A stretch of DNA of 64,000 nt. Origin: Parabacteroides faecalis. Lineage in GTDB: Bacteria > Bacteroidota > Bacteroidia > Bacteroidales > Tannerellaceae. Positions 27,690 through 37,136 of the stretch are shown here, one piece after another. The notes under the pieces were generated by a model, which was given only the letters and a program-made list of their open reading frames with translations, was not told the origin of the DNA and did not search any database. The position numbers were made by a program, and so were the translations under genes. How positions within the stretch are numbered: position 1 is the stretch's first letter; every line of letters begins with the position of its first letter. The stretch is from positions 124,001 to 188,000 of the forward strand of contig NZ_JAKZMM010000001.1 of the NCBI RefSeq assembly GCF_022809355.1, read 5' to 3'.

Positions 27690-27754
27690 ACGAGTTGACA
27701 GGGTGTGAGGTTCTTTTCTGTTATAGAGATTTCCTGAAAACCTTGTCAACTCGT
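27690..27754. terminator. Inverted repeat after sppA
   Basis: ACGAGTTGACAGGG (27690-27703) pairs with CCTTGTCAACTCGT (27741-27754) with one G-U. The left arm sits in short AGTTGA tandem copies (from about 27678). There is only a weak T-run after it. Confidence 0.5.
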
Positions 27755-27788
27755 TTGCTTGTATCTTATCTATATTGAAAACGTATAA

Positions 27789-29348
27789 ATGAAGGAACTT
27801 ACTAACTCTAGATTATTTATGTTGAAGTATTGGAAATGGATGTTCGTCTTGTTTGTAGCGATTTTGTCATCGTGTAAAACAACACAACAGCCTGTTAAAC
27901 AATCATTTGTATTGGGAGAAAATCCGAAGCGGGAGTTTCGGGGTGCCTGGATTCAGACGGCTTTCCAGGGAGAATACAAGGAAATGTCGGTAAAGGAAAT
28001 GCGGCGGAGCTTTATCCGTAAACTCGATTTTCTGGAGAAATGCGGTATAAATGCCATTATTTTCCAAGTTCGTCCGGAAGCTGATGCTTTTTATCGTTCG
28101 AAGTTAGAACCTTGGAGTCGTTTCTATACAGGTGAACAAGGTCGTGCTCCGGAAGGTAATTTCGATGTGATGGCTTTCTTGATTGAGGAATGTCACAAAC
28201 GGAATATGGAGTTTCATGCCTGGTTGAATCCGTATCGGATCAGTACAGCCGGAAATACCAAGTTTGCTGATTCGCACATTTATCACCAGCATCCGGAATG
28301 GTTTGTTACTTACAACAAACAGATTCTCTTTGATCCGGGTTTACCACAGTCACGTCAGTTTATATGCAAGGTGGTAAAAGATATTGTTTCTCGTTATGAT
28401 GTGGATGCCATTCACATGGATGATTATTTCTATCCGTATCCGGCAGCCGGACAATTCTTTCCGGACGATAAGAGTTTCCGTAAGTATGGTTTAGCCAAAG
28501 GATATAAACCTGAACAGAAAGCCGACTGGCGGCGTGAGAATGTCAATAAGCTGATCCGTGAAATCAAGCGGACGATCTTGTTAAATAAACCGTGGGTTCG
28601 CTTTGGAATCAGTCCGTTTGGTATCTATCGGAATAAGAAGAGTACGCCAGACGGTTCCGGCAGTAATACGAATGGTCTGCAGAATTACGACGACTTGTAT
28701 GCCGATATTACCTATTGGGTAAAACAAGGCTGGATTGATTATAATATTCCTCAGATTTATTGGGAGATGGGACATCCGCTGGCTGATTACACAACCCTGA
28801 TTAAATGGTGGAGCAAACATGCGTATGGCGGTCATTTATATATCGGACAAGATGTTGCACGTACGATGAAAGCAGATCAATTGACTAAGAAAATGCGTTA
28901 TGAACGTCGTTTGCCGCATATTGCAGGTAACTGTTTCTGGCCGGCCAATGAAATTCTTTGGAATAATAAAGGGGTAGCAGATAGTCTGCAACGTCATTAT
29001 CATCGGTATCCGGCATTGATTCCGGCTTATACAAACATGCATAACCGGGCTCCTGAAGAAGTCAAGAAACTAAAGACAGAATGGACGGCCGATGGTTTCA
29101 TGTTGCATTGGAAAGCCGAACAAAGTAAGACGAATCCGGAATTAGCCTGGTATTTTGTGGTCTATCGTTTCGATCCTAAGGAAGAAATTGATTTGAATAA
29201 TCCGGCTAAGATCGTAGGGATTACTCGAAATACGTTCTATAAACTGCCTTATGATGAGGGTAAAATCAAATATCGTTATGTTGTGACGGCAGTTGATCGT
29301 TTCCATAATGAAAGTCCGAAGGGTAAGAGCAAGAAGGTAAAATTATAA
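27789..29348 (+). CDS. GHL10-type glycosyl-hydrolase-like lipoprotein (YngK/DUF187 family)
   Basis: 519 residues; ATG 27819 gives an ideal lipoprotein signal (MLKYWKWMFVLFVAILSSC), and 27789 adds ten residues. A TIM-barrel family distantly related to glycosidases: EFRGAWIQTAFQG, NAIIFQVRPEADAFY, EFHAWLNPYRIS, AIHMDDYFYPYP, GISPFGIYRN. A C-terminal fibronectin-III-like region begins about residue 430. Some relatives act on peptidoglycan or glycosaminoglycan-like glycans, but this member's substrate is unknown. Confidence 0.9.
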   Translation: MKELTNSRLFMLKYWKWMFVLFVAILSSCKTTQQPVKQSFVLGENPKREFRGAWIQTAFQGEYKEMSVKEMRRSFIRKLDFLEKCGINAIIFQVRPEADAFYRSKLEPWSRFYTGEQGRAPEGNFDVMAFLIEECHKRNMEFHAWLNPYRISTAGNTKFADSHIYHQHPEWFVTYNKQILFDPGLPQSRQFICKVVKDIVSRYDVDAIHMDDYFYPYPAAGQFFPDDKSFRKYGLAKGYKPEQKADWRRENVNKLIREIKRTILLNKPWVRFGISPFGIYRNKKSTPDGSGSNTNGLQNYDDLYADITYWVKQGWIDYNIPQIYWEMGHPLADYTTLIKWWSKHAYGGHLYIGQDVARTMKADQLTKKMRYERRLPHIAGNCFWPANEILWNNKGVADSLQRHYHRYPALIPAYTNMHNRAPEEVKKLKTEWTADGFMLHWKAEQSKTNPELAWYFVVYRFDPKEEIDLNNPAKIVGITRNTFYKLPYDEGKIKYRYVVTAVDRFHNESPKGKSKKVKL

Positions 29349-29424
29349 ATCCTTATAGTTGCTCAGAGAGTTTTCGGAAGAGAAAGTATTTTGAAGTCAT
29401 TTCAAAGATTTGCGGGGAAAAAAT

Positions 29425-29455
29425 GAAGGCACAACATATCGCATGCTGTGCCTTC
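29425..29455. terminator. Hairpin between convergent genes
   Basis: GAAGGCACA (29425-29433) pairs with TGTGCCTTC (29447-29455), with an inner CAT/ATG. It lies between the GHL10 and lamin-tail gene 3' ends. T-runs are weak on both sides. Confidence 0.55.
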
Positions 29456-29507
29456 CATGTTCTAAATACAACTCCTATGTTGAAAAGAACTTAGAAAACA
29501 ACGAAAT

Positions 29508-32417
29508 CTATGGAATTAATAATACTTGTTTCTTACGAATGACGTTTCCGCCGGGATGCCATAGTTCGAGATATATGATATAAATACCTGTATTGACTGG
29601 CGAACCATCGCGCCCTTTTCCGTTCCATTCTAAATATCCTTGCGTTCCGAGCGAGGTGTTGTCGGCTATTAAAGCTACTTTCCTGCCGGATAAATCGAAA
29701 ATCCATCCTCGTGCCATATAGCCTGACTGATTGAGCCGATACGGAATCTGAAAAGTTCCGGTTGGCTGATAAATCGGATCATCAATTTCTTCTGAATCAG
29801 ATTCTGTCTCTCCATTCAGATATTGTGAGTTTTCCAAACCCGGTGTACCGAAACCAGCCGACGAAGCAGCCGAAGTCCAGTTGTCGGCATTCTGTGAATC
29901 TTTATCCGGATCTTTCCGTTCCAGAGCAACACCCTTTTTGTTTTTGACGGTAGGTGCGTGCCATTTGGGAGAATAACTTACTTCGTCGATAATTATTTCT
30001 CCTTCTTCCCGATATAAAACAACGGTTGAACCAGTATTGGAAAGTACAGGTAATTTACATTCCAACCAATTCAGAGAAGCCGGTAGTGAATAGAAATTCT
30101 CTACACCTTCGATTGATTTGGTCAGCAACAGATAATCACCTGCCTGCAGTGTTTGCGGATAAGCTTCCAAAGGATAACGGGTGTTTAAAGAACCATCGCT
30201 TTTCCGGGTAGAAATGCATACGTCTTTCAGACTTAATTCCTGTTCGGAGCGATTATACAGTTCAATGTATTCACTGCCATCGACAAAAGGTTCCGGCAAT
30301 AGTTCATTGATGATAATATCACCGGGTTGAGGTTGTTGTGCTTCCGGTATTTCCGGTTCAGGATTGGTTTCTTCTTCTGGTTCATCGGGCGTTTCATCAG
30401 GTTCTTCTTCATTCTCCTCCGCTTCCGAATTGGCTTCTCCCGGTGTTCCTCCACGCGGATCGCTTGAAAGATGCCAGCCTTCCTCATCAAATTCCCATGA
30501 ACAAGCGGGTTTTGCTTTCGGATAGGTATATTGATCCATCAGTTGACCGTTGGCATCGTATAAAGAAAGTTCTTTTCCGGTATTGGCCAAAGCAGAAGGA
30601 AATTTATCCAAAGGGCAGGCTTGTCCGTTTCCCACCTCTATTCCCCGTCCGGAACGATATAGAACGGCCCATCCATGTGCCGGGATGACAACGTCGGTTA
30701 AAGCAATCGGAGTAGTTCCGTAGTTGAGTATCCAGTTGGAAAGATCGATTGATTGATCTACCTTATTATATAATTCAATGTACTCTGTTTCGGGCAAGGC
30801 TGTCAATCCTTTCGGATCTGCCATTACTTCATGGATGATGACACTTCCTTTCGGATAAGATTCTTCCGGCTGTTCCGGTTCTTCCGGAACGACTGGTGTC
30901 TCCGGTTCCTCTGGTTCTTCTTCCGGTTCCTCTTCCGTTGTAGTAGGTTCCGAATTGCTTTCTCCTGGTGTTCCACCACGTGGATCGGTTGAAAGATGCC
31001 AGCCATCCTCATCATACTCCCACGAACAGGCGGGTTTAGCCTGTAGATAGGAATAAGAATCTATACATTCCTCACCAGCATATAAAGCCAATGTTTTTCC
31101 GTTATTAAATAATTGAGGAAAGGTTTCGATCGGAATCGCTATGTTTTCGGGGAATATATCGGTATGTTTGGCATGAAATAGAATAACATAACCGTTGGCA
31201 GGAATAGAAAATCCATCTAGTCCCTTTCTTCTGTATCCGTTTCCATAATCGAATATCCAACCATCCAAAGAAATGGTTTTGTCTTGGGTATTATATAATT
31301 CCACGTATTCAGGCCATCCACATGTATCCGGATCAGCCATTACTTCATTGATCCGGATTGCCTTTTCTGGATACGTTTCTATGGGATCTTCGGGTTGGTC
31401 TTCCGGAGTTTCGGGTGTTTCTTCCTCTTCTTCTTCGGATTCATCGTTCACCAATTTAACACTGACATTTCCGTCTTTGATTGGCAAACCTAATTCATCT
31501 ACAATACCTTCCCAATAGAAAGTATAAGGCGTATTAAAAGATAATTCTTGGGGGAAATCAATGATAACACTATTCTCATTATATAATTTCTTTCGATCTA
31601 TCATTTCTTTTCCCTCGAAACCTTCACCTTCTGCATAAAATGTTGCGTTTTCGATATTAATGGGTGCTGAAAAATAAAGTTTGGCACTGGCATAAGTAAG
31701 AGCTTCAATATCGATAAATTGAACTTCGCTTTCTATAGGAGTTTCAGGTTCTGCCGTAGGAATGATTTGTGAAGAAATCTCTATATTATCAATGTAATGC
31801 CCTCTTTTCTTTGAAGAATAATGAAAATCAAAACCAGACTTAATATATTTCAATTGTCTGGACTGAAGTTCTTGTTCAAAAGTTCCAATGGTAGAAAAAA
31901 AGGATTTTCCTTCCTCTTGAACATACAGTGTCCATTTTTTACTGTTTTCGAGAGTTACTTTGATTCTTAATTTGACATTTTCTGTTTTTAAAATATCTAA
32001 TTCTTGTTCAATATATCGTTTAGAGCTACTTTCCGTCTCTCTTAAACGGCGTAAACTGATTGTTTTATCATTACTTCCTATTTGTACGTAGTATGTTTCA
32101 TCAATACCAACTATTGATAATCTGTCTGTTAGTAAATTAAAGCGAATATGGTTATAGTTGCTTGGAATGAAATCCATTTTTACGTCGAATTGCCATACCA
32201 TAGTATCAGAAAAAGCTAATGATACTTGTAATTGAGAAGAACTTTTCTCGGAATCTCCTACTAATTCTAACCAACCGTTTTCGTTAATGATAAAATCGGA
32301 CAAATCTCCTTGCCAAGTATTTCTTGATGTAATGTCTGGTCCATCAAACGTCTCCAGAAACTGCGAAAATACCAAAAGAGGAAGATTAACGAGGAAGAAA
32401 AGTAAAATTTGTTTCAT
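29508..32417 (-). CDS. Large exported protein with three lamin-tail domains
   Basis: 969 residues. Signal peptide [18 protein letters not shown]; an N-terminal concanavalin-like region (about 20-220); an Ig-like linker; then three lamin-tail (LTD) domains starting [20 protein letters not shown] and [11 protein letters not shown]. Linkers are very rich in Glu and Pro. The first two LTD domains share a C-terminal block ([14 protein letters not shown]). The C-terminus (about 885-969) is a FlgD-Ig-like domain ([16 protein letters not shown]), similar to surface-sorting regions in Bacteroidetes. Likely surface or vesicle protein; LTD proteins in bacteria are often linked to nucleases, but no nuclease domain is seen. 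Confidence 0.87.
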   Translation of the reverse strand: MKQILLFFLVNLPLLVFSQFLETFDGPDITSRNTWQGDLSDFIINENGWLELVGDSEKSSSQLQVSLAFSDTMVWQFDVKMDFIPSNYNHIRFNLLTDRLSIVGIDETYYVQIGSNDKTISLRRLRETESSSKRYIEQELDILKTENVKLRIKVTLENSKKWTLYVQEEGKSFFSTIGTFEQELQSRQLKYIKSGFDFHYSSKKRGHYIDNIEISSQIIPTAEPETPIESEVQFIDIEALTYASAKLYFSAPINIENATFYAEGEGFEGKEMIDRKKLYNENSVIIDFPQELSFNTPYTFYWEGIVDELGLPIKDGNVSVKLVNDESEEEEEETPETPEDQPEDPIETYPEKAIRINEVMADPDTCGWPEYVELYNTQDKTISLDGWIFDYGNGYRRKGLDGFSIPANGYVILFHAKHTDIFPENIAIPIETFPQLFNNGKTLALYAGEECIDSYSYLQAKPACSWEYDEDGWHLSTDPRGGTPGESNSEPTTTEEEPEEEPEEPETPVVPEEPEQPEESYPKGSVIIHEVMADPKGLTALPETEYIELYNKVDQSIDLSNWILNYGTTPIALTDVVIPAHGWAVLYRSGRGIEVGNGQACPLDKFPSALANTGKELSLYDANGQLMDQYTYPKAKPACSWEFDEEGWHLSSDPRGGTPGEANSEAEENEEEPDETPDEPEEETNPEPEIPEAQQPQPGDIIINELLPEPFVDGSEYIELYNRSEQELSLKDVCISTRKSDGSLNTRYPLEAYPQTLQAGDYLLLTKSIEGVENFYSLPASLNWLECKLPVLSNTGSTVVLYREEGEIIIDEVSYSPKWHAPTVKNKKGVALERKDPDKDSQNADNWTSAASSAGFGTPGLENSQYLNGETESDSEEIDDPIYQPTGTFQIPYRLNQSGYMARGWIFDLSGRKVALIADNTSLGTQGYLEWNGKGRDGSPVNTGIYIIYLELWHPGGNVIRKKQVLLIP

Positions 32418-32445
32418 AGTCAGCCAGTTTTGTTTTAGAATTGTT

Positions 32446-32472
32446 TATCTTTGCACGCTGTTTGATAACAGC
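32446..32472 (+). promoter_or_regulatory. -7 box and start-site hairpin of asd
   Basis: TATCTTTG (32446-32453) matches the consensus. GCTGTT, loop TGAT, AACAGC (32457-32472) forms a hairpin at the very 5' end of the predicted transcript, which could stabilise it. The leader to the ATG is about 88 nt. Confidence 0.55.
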
Positions 32473-32547
32473 TTGTTATTAATTAATCGCAAAGATAAAA
32501 ATTGTAAACGAATATACAAACTTTTTAAACTAAAAATTTTTGCTGAA

Positions 32548-33558
32548 ATGAATGTAGCAATTGTTGGTGCAAGTGGTGCCGTAGGACAAGAATTCTTGCG
32601 TGTGCTTGAACAGAGAAATTTTCCGATGGACAACCTGGTTTTATTTGGTTCGTCTCGTAGTGCAGGACGTGAATATACGTTCCGTGGTAAACAATATACT
32701 GTCAAGGAACTGAAGCACAACGACGATTTTAAGGACATCGATGTTGCTTTCGTTTCAGCTGGTGGCAGTACTTCAATCGAATTTGCTGAAACTATCACCA
32801 AACATGGTGCTGTAATGATCGACAACTCCAGCGCTTTCCGTATGGAAAACGATGTTCCTCTGGTGGTTCCTGAAGTGAATCCGGAAGATGCCTTGAACCG
32901 TCCGCGTGGAATCATTGCTAATCCGAACTGTACAACCATTCAGATGGTGGTTGCTTTGAAGGCTATCGAAAATTTATCACATATCAAACGTGTTCATGTT
33001 GCTACTTATCAGGCTGCCAGTGGTGCAGGTGCAACAGCTATGGCTGAATTGAAGAAGCAATACGAACAGTTATTGAAGGGTGAAGAACCAACGGTTGAAA
33101 AATTCGCATATCAGTTGGCCTACAACTTGATTCCGCATGTAGATGTTTTCACTGATAATGGTTATACTAAGGAAGAAATGAAGATGTATAACGAAACACG
33201 TAAGATTATGCATTCGGATATCGAAGTAAGTGCTACTTGTGTACGTGTTCCGGTTATGCGTGCCCATAGTGAAGCTACTTGGGTAGAAACAGAACGTCCG
33301 CTTTCATTAGAAGAGGTTCGTCAGGCATTCGCTACGATGGAAGGTGTTGTTCTGCAGGATGAACCGGCTAATAAAGTATATCCGATGCCGTTGTTTATTG
33401 CCGATCACGATGAAGTGTATGTAGGTCGTATCCGCAAAGACTTAACAAATCCGAATGGTTTGTCGTTCTGGACAGTAAGCGATCAGATTCGTAAAGGTGC
33501 CGCTTTAAACGCTGTTCAGATTGCTGAATATTTGCTGAAAGTAGGAAATATCCGATAA
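32548..33558 (+). CDS. asd: Aspartate-semialdehyde dehydrogenase
   Basis: 336 residues from ATG 32548 ([20 protein letters not shown]); a longer in-frame ORF upstream runs antisense through the neighbouring gene and is rejected. NADP site GASGAVG; catalytic Cys128 in [12 protein letters not shown]; His in [13 protein letters not shown]. It makes aspartate semialdehyde for lysine/diaminopimelate, threonine and methionine synthesis. Confidence 0.97.
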   Translation: MNVAIVGASGAVGQEFLRVLEQRNFPMDNLVLFGSSRSAGREYTFRGKQYTVKELKHNDDFKDIDVAFVSAGGSTSIEFAETITKHGAVMIDNSSAFRMENDVPLVVPEVNPEDALNRPRGIIANPNCTTIQMVVALKAIENLSHIKRVHVATYQAASGAGATAMAELKKQYEQLLKGEEPTVEKFAYQLAYNLIPHVDVFTDNGYTKEEMKMYNETRKIMHSDIEVSATCVRVPVMRAHSEATWVETERPLSLEEVRQAFATMEGVVLQDEPANKVYPMPLFIADHDEVYVGRIRKDLTNPNGLSFWTVSDQIRKGAALNAVQIAEYLLKVGNIR

Positions 33559-33610
33559 AAAGACCCTAGGCTTGCGGCTTTTATCAGGAAGGTTGTAAGC
33601 AGGCGTTTGT

Positions 33611-33670
33611 AAAACCAACGAGAATCGAAAACGAAATCAACGAAGATTGTTTTGGGTTCTCGTTGGTTTT
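33611..33670. terminator. Terminator of asd (14-bp perfect stem)
   Basis: AAAACCAACGAGAA (33611-33624) pairs perfectly with 33657-33670, followed by GTTTTT. A shorter version of the same stem recurs after ribF at 45222. Confidence 0.9.
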
Positions 33671-33696
33671 GTTTTTATCTACCTTATCTTTTCATC

Positions 33697-33755
33697 AAAA
33701 GCCGGCGTATTTTGCTGAAAAGCCGGCGTAAATTGACAAAAATACGCCGGCTTTT
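33697..33755. repeat. Two alternative left arms and one right arm around GCCGGC cores
   Basis: AAAAGCCGGCGTA occurs at 33697-33709 and 33718-33730 (21-base step). Its exact complement TACGCCGGCTTTT is at 33743-33755, followed by T residues. Either left arm can pair with the right arm. On the minus strand it also lies at the end of the DUF554 transcript. Confidence 0.8.
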
Positions 33756-33797
33756 TTATTTACATATATTAAGAATTTACTTATTGGGTCTAAACTT

Positions 33798-34481
33798 CTA
33801 AAAACCAATCATATATTTAGCAATAAAGAAAAATACCGGAACAACCAATGACGGAAGCATATTCAGTGTTTTGCAGTCTTTGATTTCGAGGATAGCCAGA
33901 CCAGAACTGGCAATCAATACTCCACCCACGATGGAAATCTCATTCATCAGTTCATCCGAGATCACATCTCCTGCCAAAGACGTAATCAGATAAATCGATC
34001 CTTGGGACAGGAACAAGACTGGTGCTGCCAGAATCATTCCGAATCCGTAGGTACTGGCCAGGACGGTAGAAGTTACCAAATCAAGGGTCGCATTGGTAAA
34101 CAAATATGTATTATCGCCGTAGAGAGCACTCATGATAGGTCCGACCATCGACAAGGTTCCAATACAATATAATAAAATACCTGTTGAGAGTCCTTCTGCC
34201 AGTTTGGATTTAGAGAAATGCTGTACGATACGATTGAACTTGCCGGCTATATCTAATAATGTGCCGACTAACGTACCCAGCGCCAGACTGACGATAAACA
34301 GGACCGGATAATTACTTTCCGGCAAATGTGAAGTAACGGCATTGATTCCCAAAACTAAGGCTGCCAATCCCATGGCATGATACAATGCACTTTGATATTG
34401 AGGCTTGATGGCACGCTTGGCTACACTGCCTACCGTGCTGCCTATCATGATACAAACGGTGTTGACTATAGTTCCTAACAT
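33798..34481 (-). CDS. DUF554 integral membrane protein
   Basis: 227 residues with about six or seven hydrophobic helices, starting MLGTIVNTVCIMIGSTVG. DUF554 hallmarks are GLSTGILLYCIGTLSMVGPIMSALYG (written in two parts: GLSTGILLYCIGT and LSMVGPIMSALYG) and the internal GGVLIASSGLAILEIK. A putative transporter of unknown substrate. It is transcribed alone from its own -7 box. Confidence 0.92.
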   Translation of the reverse strand: MLGTIVNTVCIMIGSTVGSVAKRAIKPQYQSALYHAMGLAALVLGINAVTSHLPESNYPVLFIVSLALGTLVGTLLDIAGKFNRIVQHFSKSKLAEGLSTGILLYCIGTLSMVGPIMSALYGDNTYLFTNATLDLVTSTVLASTYGFGMILAAPVLFLSQGSIYLITSLAGDVISDELMNEISIVGGVLIASSGLAILEIKDCKTLNMLPSLVVPVFFFIAKYMIGF

Positions 34482-34488
34482 AATACGG

Positions 34489-34496
34489 CAAAGTTA
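34489..34496 (-). promoter_or_regulatory. -7 box of the DUF554 gene
   Basis: TAACTTTG on the minus strand, 8 bases upstream of the start codon, implying an almost leaderless message. Confidence 0.5.
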
Positions 34497-34677
34497 TAAA
34501 GAAAAGGAAAACAGCGGTTCTTTCTGTAAACATAAACATCATTTTTTCTGTTTCTTAATAGGTAAGAAAAAAATCTGAGGGATGAATAGGGGTTTTTCGA
34601 AATAAGGTGTCTTATGGGTAAAACAACGAAGAAAGCATTCAAGAAGGATACAAATAAATTAAAAGGAGAATTTGATT

Positions 34678-34839
34678 ATGGAACAGAAAGAAAATAAAAA
34701 GAAACGTGTAAATATGTGGCATTGGAATCAACCGGAACAAGGTATGAGCATCGAGGATTGCGAACAGCTGGTGGATGAATTCCGCTTGTCGATCCAGAAA
34801 GCTTCGCTTAACCCGACGTTGGCAATCTTATTGCGTTGA
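34678..34839 (+). CDS. Small protein of 53 residues, unknown
   Basis: Begins MEQKENKKKRVNMWHWNQPE, then GMSIEDCEQLVDEFRLSIQK, and ends NPTLAILLR. AAAAGGAG lies 8 bases before the ATG. A 27-codon reading frame starting at 34615 overlaps it in another frame and could be a leader peptide or chance. It lies 40 bases before the dusB -7 box. Not recognised; the coding look (WHWNQP, acidic helix) supports a real gene. Confidence 0.55.
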   Translation: MEQKENKKKRVNMWHWNQPEQGMSIEDCEQLVDEFRLSIQKASLNPTLAILLR

Positions 34840-34878
34840 AGCGAGGGGCGATCTTTTTTAGGCCACAAATAAATTCCG

Positions 34879-34886
34879 TACCTTTG
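34879..34886 (+). promoter_or_regulatory. -7 box of dusB
   Basis: TACCTTTG, 30 bases before the dusB ATG. No TTTG at the -33 distance. Confidence 0.6.
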
Positions 34887-34915
34887 CACAGAATAACGAT
34901 GTGTAAGGTAAATAT

Positions 34916-35899
34916 ATGAAGATCGGAAATATAGATTTGGGAGAACGGCCGGTGTTTTTGGCGCCGATGGAAGATGTAACGGATATTGCGTTTCGCTTGA
35001 TGTGTAAGCGTTTTGGGGCAGATATGGTTTATACGGAGTTTGTTTCGAGTGACGCTTTGATCCGTAGTGTCAGCAAAACGCAGCAAAAACTGATTGTATC
35101 AGACGAGGAACGTCCGGTTGCTATCCAGATTTATGGTCGAGATGTTGCGTCGATGGTAGAAGCGGCTCGTATTTGCGAAGCTGCGCATCCTGATATATTG
35201 GATATCAATTTCGGTTGCCCAGTCAAACGTGTCGCCGGAAAAGGTGCCGGAGCTGGTATGTTACAGAATATTCCCTTGATGTTGGAAATCACACGGGAAG
35301 TAGTAAAAGCTGTAAATATACCGGTTACGGTGAAGACTCGTTTGGGTTGGGATGCCGATCATAAGATTATTGTGGAATTGGCCGAGCAGTTACAGGATTG
35401 TGGTATTGCAGCCTTGTCCATACATGGCCGTACACGTGCCCAAATGTACACCGGAGAAGCCGATTGGACATTAATTGGAGCGGTTAAACAAAATCCGAGA
35501 ATCTCTATCCCGATTATAGGAAATGGCGATGTAACCAGTGCTGAAATCTGTAAGGAACGTTTTGATTCGTATGGAGTAGATGGAGTCATGATCGGCAGAG
35601 GCAGTATTGGTCGTCCATGGATCTTCCGTGAAGTCAAACATTATCTCACGACTGGTGAATTATTGCCTAAAGAGTCTTTTCACTGGTATTTAGATATCCT
35701 GAAAGAACAAGTTACGGACAGTGTGAACCGATTGGACGAACGTCGGGGAATTTTACATATTCGCCGGCATCTGGCAGCGACTACTTTATTTAAGGGAATA
35801 CCCGATTTTAAGCAGACGCGTGTAGCTATGCTGAGAGCTGAAACGGTTAAAGAATTGTTCGAAATTATGGATTCAATTCCCGAAAAATTCGAAATCTGA
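34916..35899 (+). CDS. dusB: tRNA-dihydrouridine synthase
   Basis: 327 residues. A flavin enzyme that reduces uridines in tRNA. FMN barrel start LAPMEDVTDIAFRLM; catalytic Cys in NFGCPVKRVAGKGAGAGML; RTRLGW-type TVKTRLGWDADH; phosphate-binding GIGRGS-like MIGRGSIGRPW. The assignment to the DusB subclass rests on general similarity; DusA/C cannot be fully excluded. Confidence 0.93.
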   Translation: MKIGNIDLGERPVFLAPMEDVTDIAFRLMCKRFGADMVYTEFVSSDALIRSVSKTQQKLIVSDEERPVAIQIYGRDVASMVEAARICEAAHPDILDINFGCPVKRVAGKGAGAGMLQNIPLMLEITREVVKAVNIPVTVKTRLGWDADHKIIVELAEQLQDCGIAALSIHGRTRAQMYTGEADWTLIGAVKQNPRISIPIIGNGDVTSAEICKERFDSYGVDGVMIGRGSIGRPWIFREVKHYLTTGELLPKESFHWYLDILKEQVTDSVNRLDERRGILHIRRHLAATTLFKGIPDFKQTRVAMLRAETVKELFEIMDSIPEKFEI

Positions 35900-35996
35900 G
35901 ACGATTTTAGCCTTTTTTAAAAGAAAGTATAAATTTTGCCTCTGGTTTTTATAATAATTTGATACATTCGAACGAGGTATGATGTAGTAAATACAT

Positions 35997-36004
35997 TATC
36001 TTTG
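35997..36004 (+). promoter_or_regulatory. -7 box of a probable small RNA gene
   Basis: TATCTTTG, 98 bases after dusB. No protein-coding gene lies downstream on this strand before the terminator. Confidence 0.55.
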
Positions 36005-36010
36005 TATCGA

Positions 36011-36135
36011 GTTTTTTTCATAGTATTTTAGATCTAAGGTTAACAAGTCTTTGTTAGGAAGGAGTCGTGAGATTGTTTCATTGCAGAGCTAAAAGAGGTG
36101 TCATTCCTTTAGGCGTCGGAATGCACCTTTTTTTA
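36011..36135 (+). ncRNA. Candidate small RNA of about 125 nt with intrinsic terminator
   Basis: A consensus -7 box is followed by about 85 bases without a reading frame and then a strong terminator: AGGTG-CATTCC (36096-36107, one bulged T) pairs with GGAATG-CACCT (36118-36128) and ends in seven or more T. An internal hairpin (TAACAA, GTCT, TTGTTA) lies near 36040-36055. Promoter and terminator both sit between the convergent dusB and nitrilase genes. It does not show SRP-RNA or 6S hallmarks. The terminator may also serve the nitrilase gene from the other side. Confidence 0.55.
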
Positions 36136-36147
36136 TTTTATATACGT

Positions 36148-36948
36148 TCATTTTTCTACAATTTGACCGGTTTGAATCTCTTCTTTGTAATCTTGACACC
36201 GAACGATCACATCTCCGTTTGGATTCAATAAACAACTACCGCCCCGATAGGTAATACCTGCCGGATCTGTTCCGACACAATTCACGGCAATGATATGCAC
36301 TTGATTCTCGGTTGCACGCTCTTCTAATAGTTTTATCCAGTCGTTGTGACGAGATTCGGGCCAGTTGGCAATATAGATGGCGATGTCGTATTCGTTCTGG
36401 TTTTTACTCCACTCGGGAAATCTCAGATCATAACAGATATAAGGAGAGAAACGGAATCCTTTCCATGAAAATATAAGCCGTTCCTTTCCTGGTGAAAAAC
36501 TTCCTTTCTTAAAGCAGTTGTGCTTGTCGTAGATTTGGTATGTACCGTCCGGATAAACAGCCAGCAAGCGGTTGAAATAAAGATTGTCTTCTTTATAGAT
36601 AGTCGAACCGACGATCAAAGCATTTGTCTGTCTGGCCCATTGTTGCATTTTCTCGATGATATTCAGGTATTGTTGTGAAACGATGTCTTTGGTATCAGCC
36701 TTTTCTTGCGCATCTCTCTTTTTCATTTCGCAACCGGAGGTGAAAAGTTCAGGAAAGACAATCAGGTCGCAGTCCGGACATTGTTCGATACGTTTGCCGA
36801 AGGCATCCAAATTAGCGTCAACATATCCCCAGGCAAGTTGGGCTTGTATAAGTGCTACTTTCAAAGGTTCCTGCTTTGTTTGGGCCAGAATGCTCTCAGG
36901 AAGGCTCAGCCATCCTAAAAGGAAGATTAAGAATAAGTAATGATACAT
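36148..36948 (-). CDS. Exported carbon-nitrogen hydrolase (nitrilase superfamily)
   Basis: 266 residues. Nitrilase-fold triad Glu67 (FPELFTSG), Lys142 (YDKHNCF), Cys172 (YICYDLRFPEW). The sequence most resembles omega-amidase/YafV-type enzymes, which act on alpha-ketoglutaramate-like amides. Unusually, an apparent signal peptide (MYHYLFLIFLLGWLSLPESILA) precedes the usual start (LKVALIQAQLAW), suggesting a periplasmic enzyme. An internal start giving a cytosolic form is possible, but no ATG lies at that point. Confidence 0.87.
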   Translation of the reverse strand: MYHYLFLIFLLGWLSLPESILAQTKQEPLKVALIQAQLAWGYVDANLDAFGKRIEQCPDCDLIVFPELFTSGCEMKKRDAQEKADTKDIVSQQYLNIIEKMQQWARQTNALIVGSTIYKEDNLYFNRLLAVYPDGTYQIYDKHNCFKKGSFSPGKERLIFSWKGFRFSPYICYDLRFPEWSKNQNEYDIAIYIANWPESRHNDWIKLLEERATENQVHIIAVNCVGTDPAGITYRGGSCLLNPNGDVIVRCQDYKEEIQTGQIVEK

Positions 36949-36974
36949 GTTGAATAATACTGAATGTTTGGATA

Positions 36975-36982
36975 CAAAGGTA
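36975..36982 (-). promoter_or_regulatory. -7 box of the nitrilase gene
   Basis: TACCTTTG on the minus strand, 26 bases before the start codon. Confidence 0.6.
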
Positions 36983-37136
36983 TAAAACCCAAGTCAATGA
37001 AACGGCCTTTAATGGTTTTATTGAAGTCTTATTGGGGGTATTTACAGACACATCACTTGTTTGATAAAGATATAATGGTTACTTTTACTTGGTAAACAAA
37101 CGGAGACTTACTAACTCTAAAACGTAAGATTATATC

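Noticed and set aside
30233-31015. Lysine/arginine-rich ORFs in the lamin-tail gene
   Set aside because: Frame shadows of the Glu/Pro linker repeats.
32287-32547. N-terminal extension of asd
   Set aside because: Runs antisense through the lamin-tail gene start and precedes the asd -7 box; the family start is at 32548.
36011-36135. 6S RNA or SRP RNA
   Set aside because: No long paired rod with central bubble and no SRP GGAA-type tetraloop domain is visible.
27797-37119. Shared 14-mer ACTTACTAACTCTA at 27797 and 37106, near two gene starts
   Set aside because: Several 14-base repeats are expected by chance in 64 kb of AT-rich DNA; only two copies, at different distances from the start codons.
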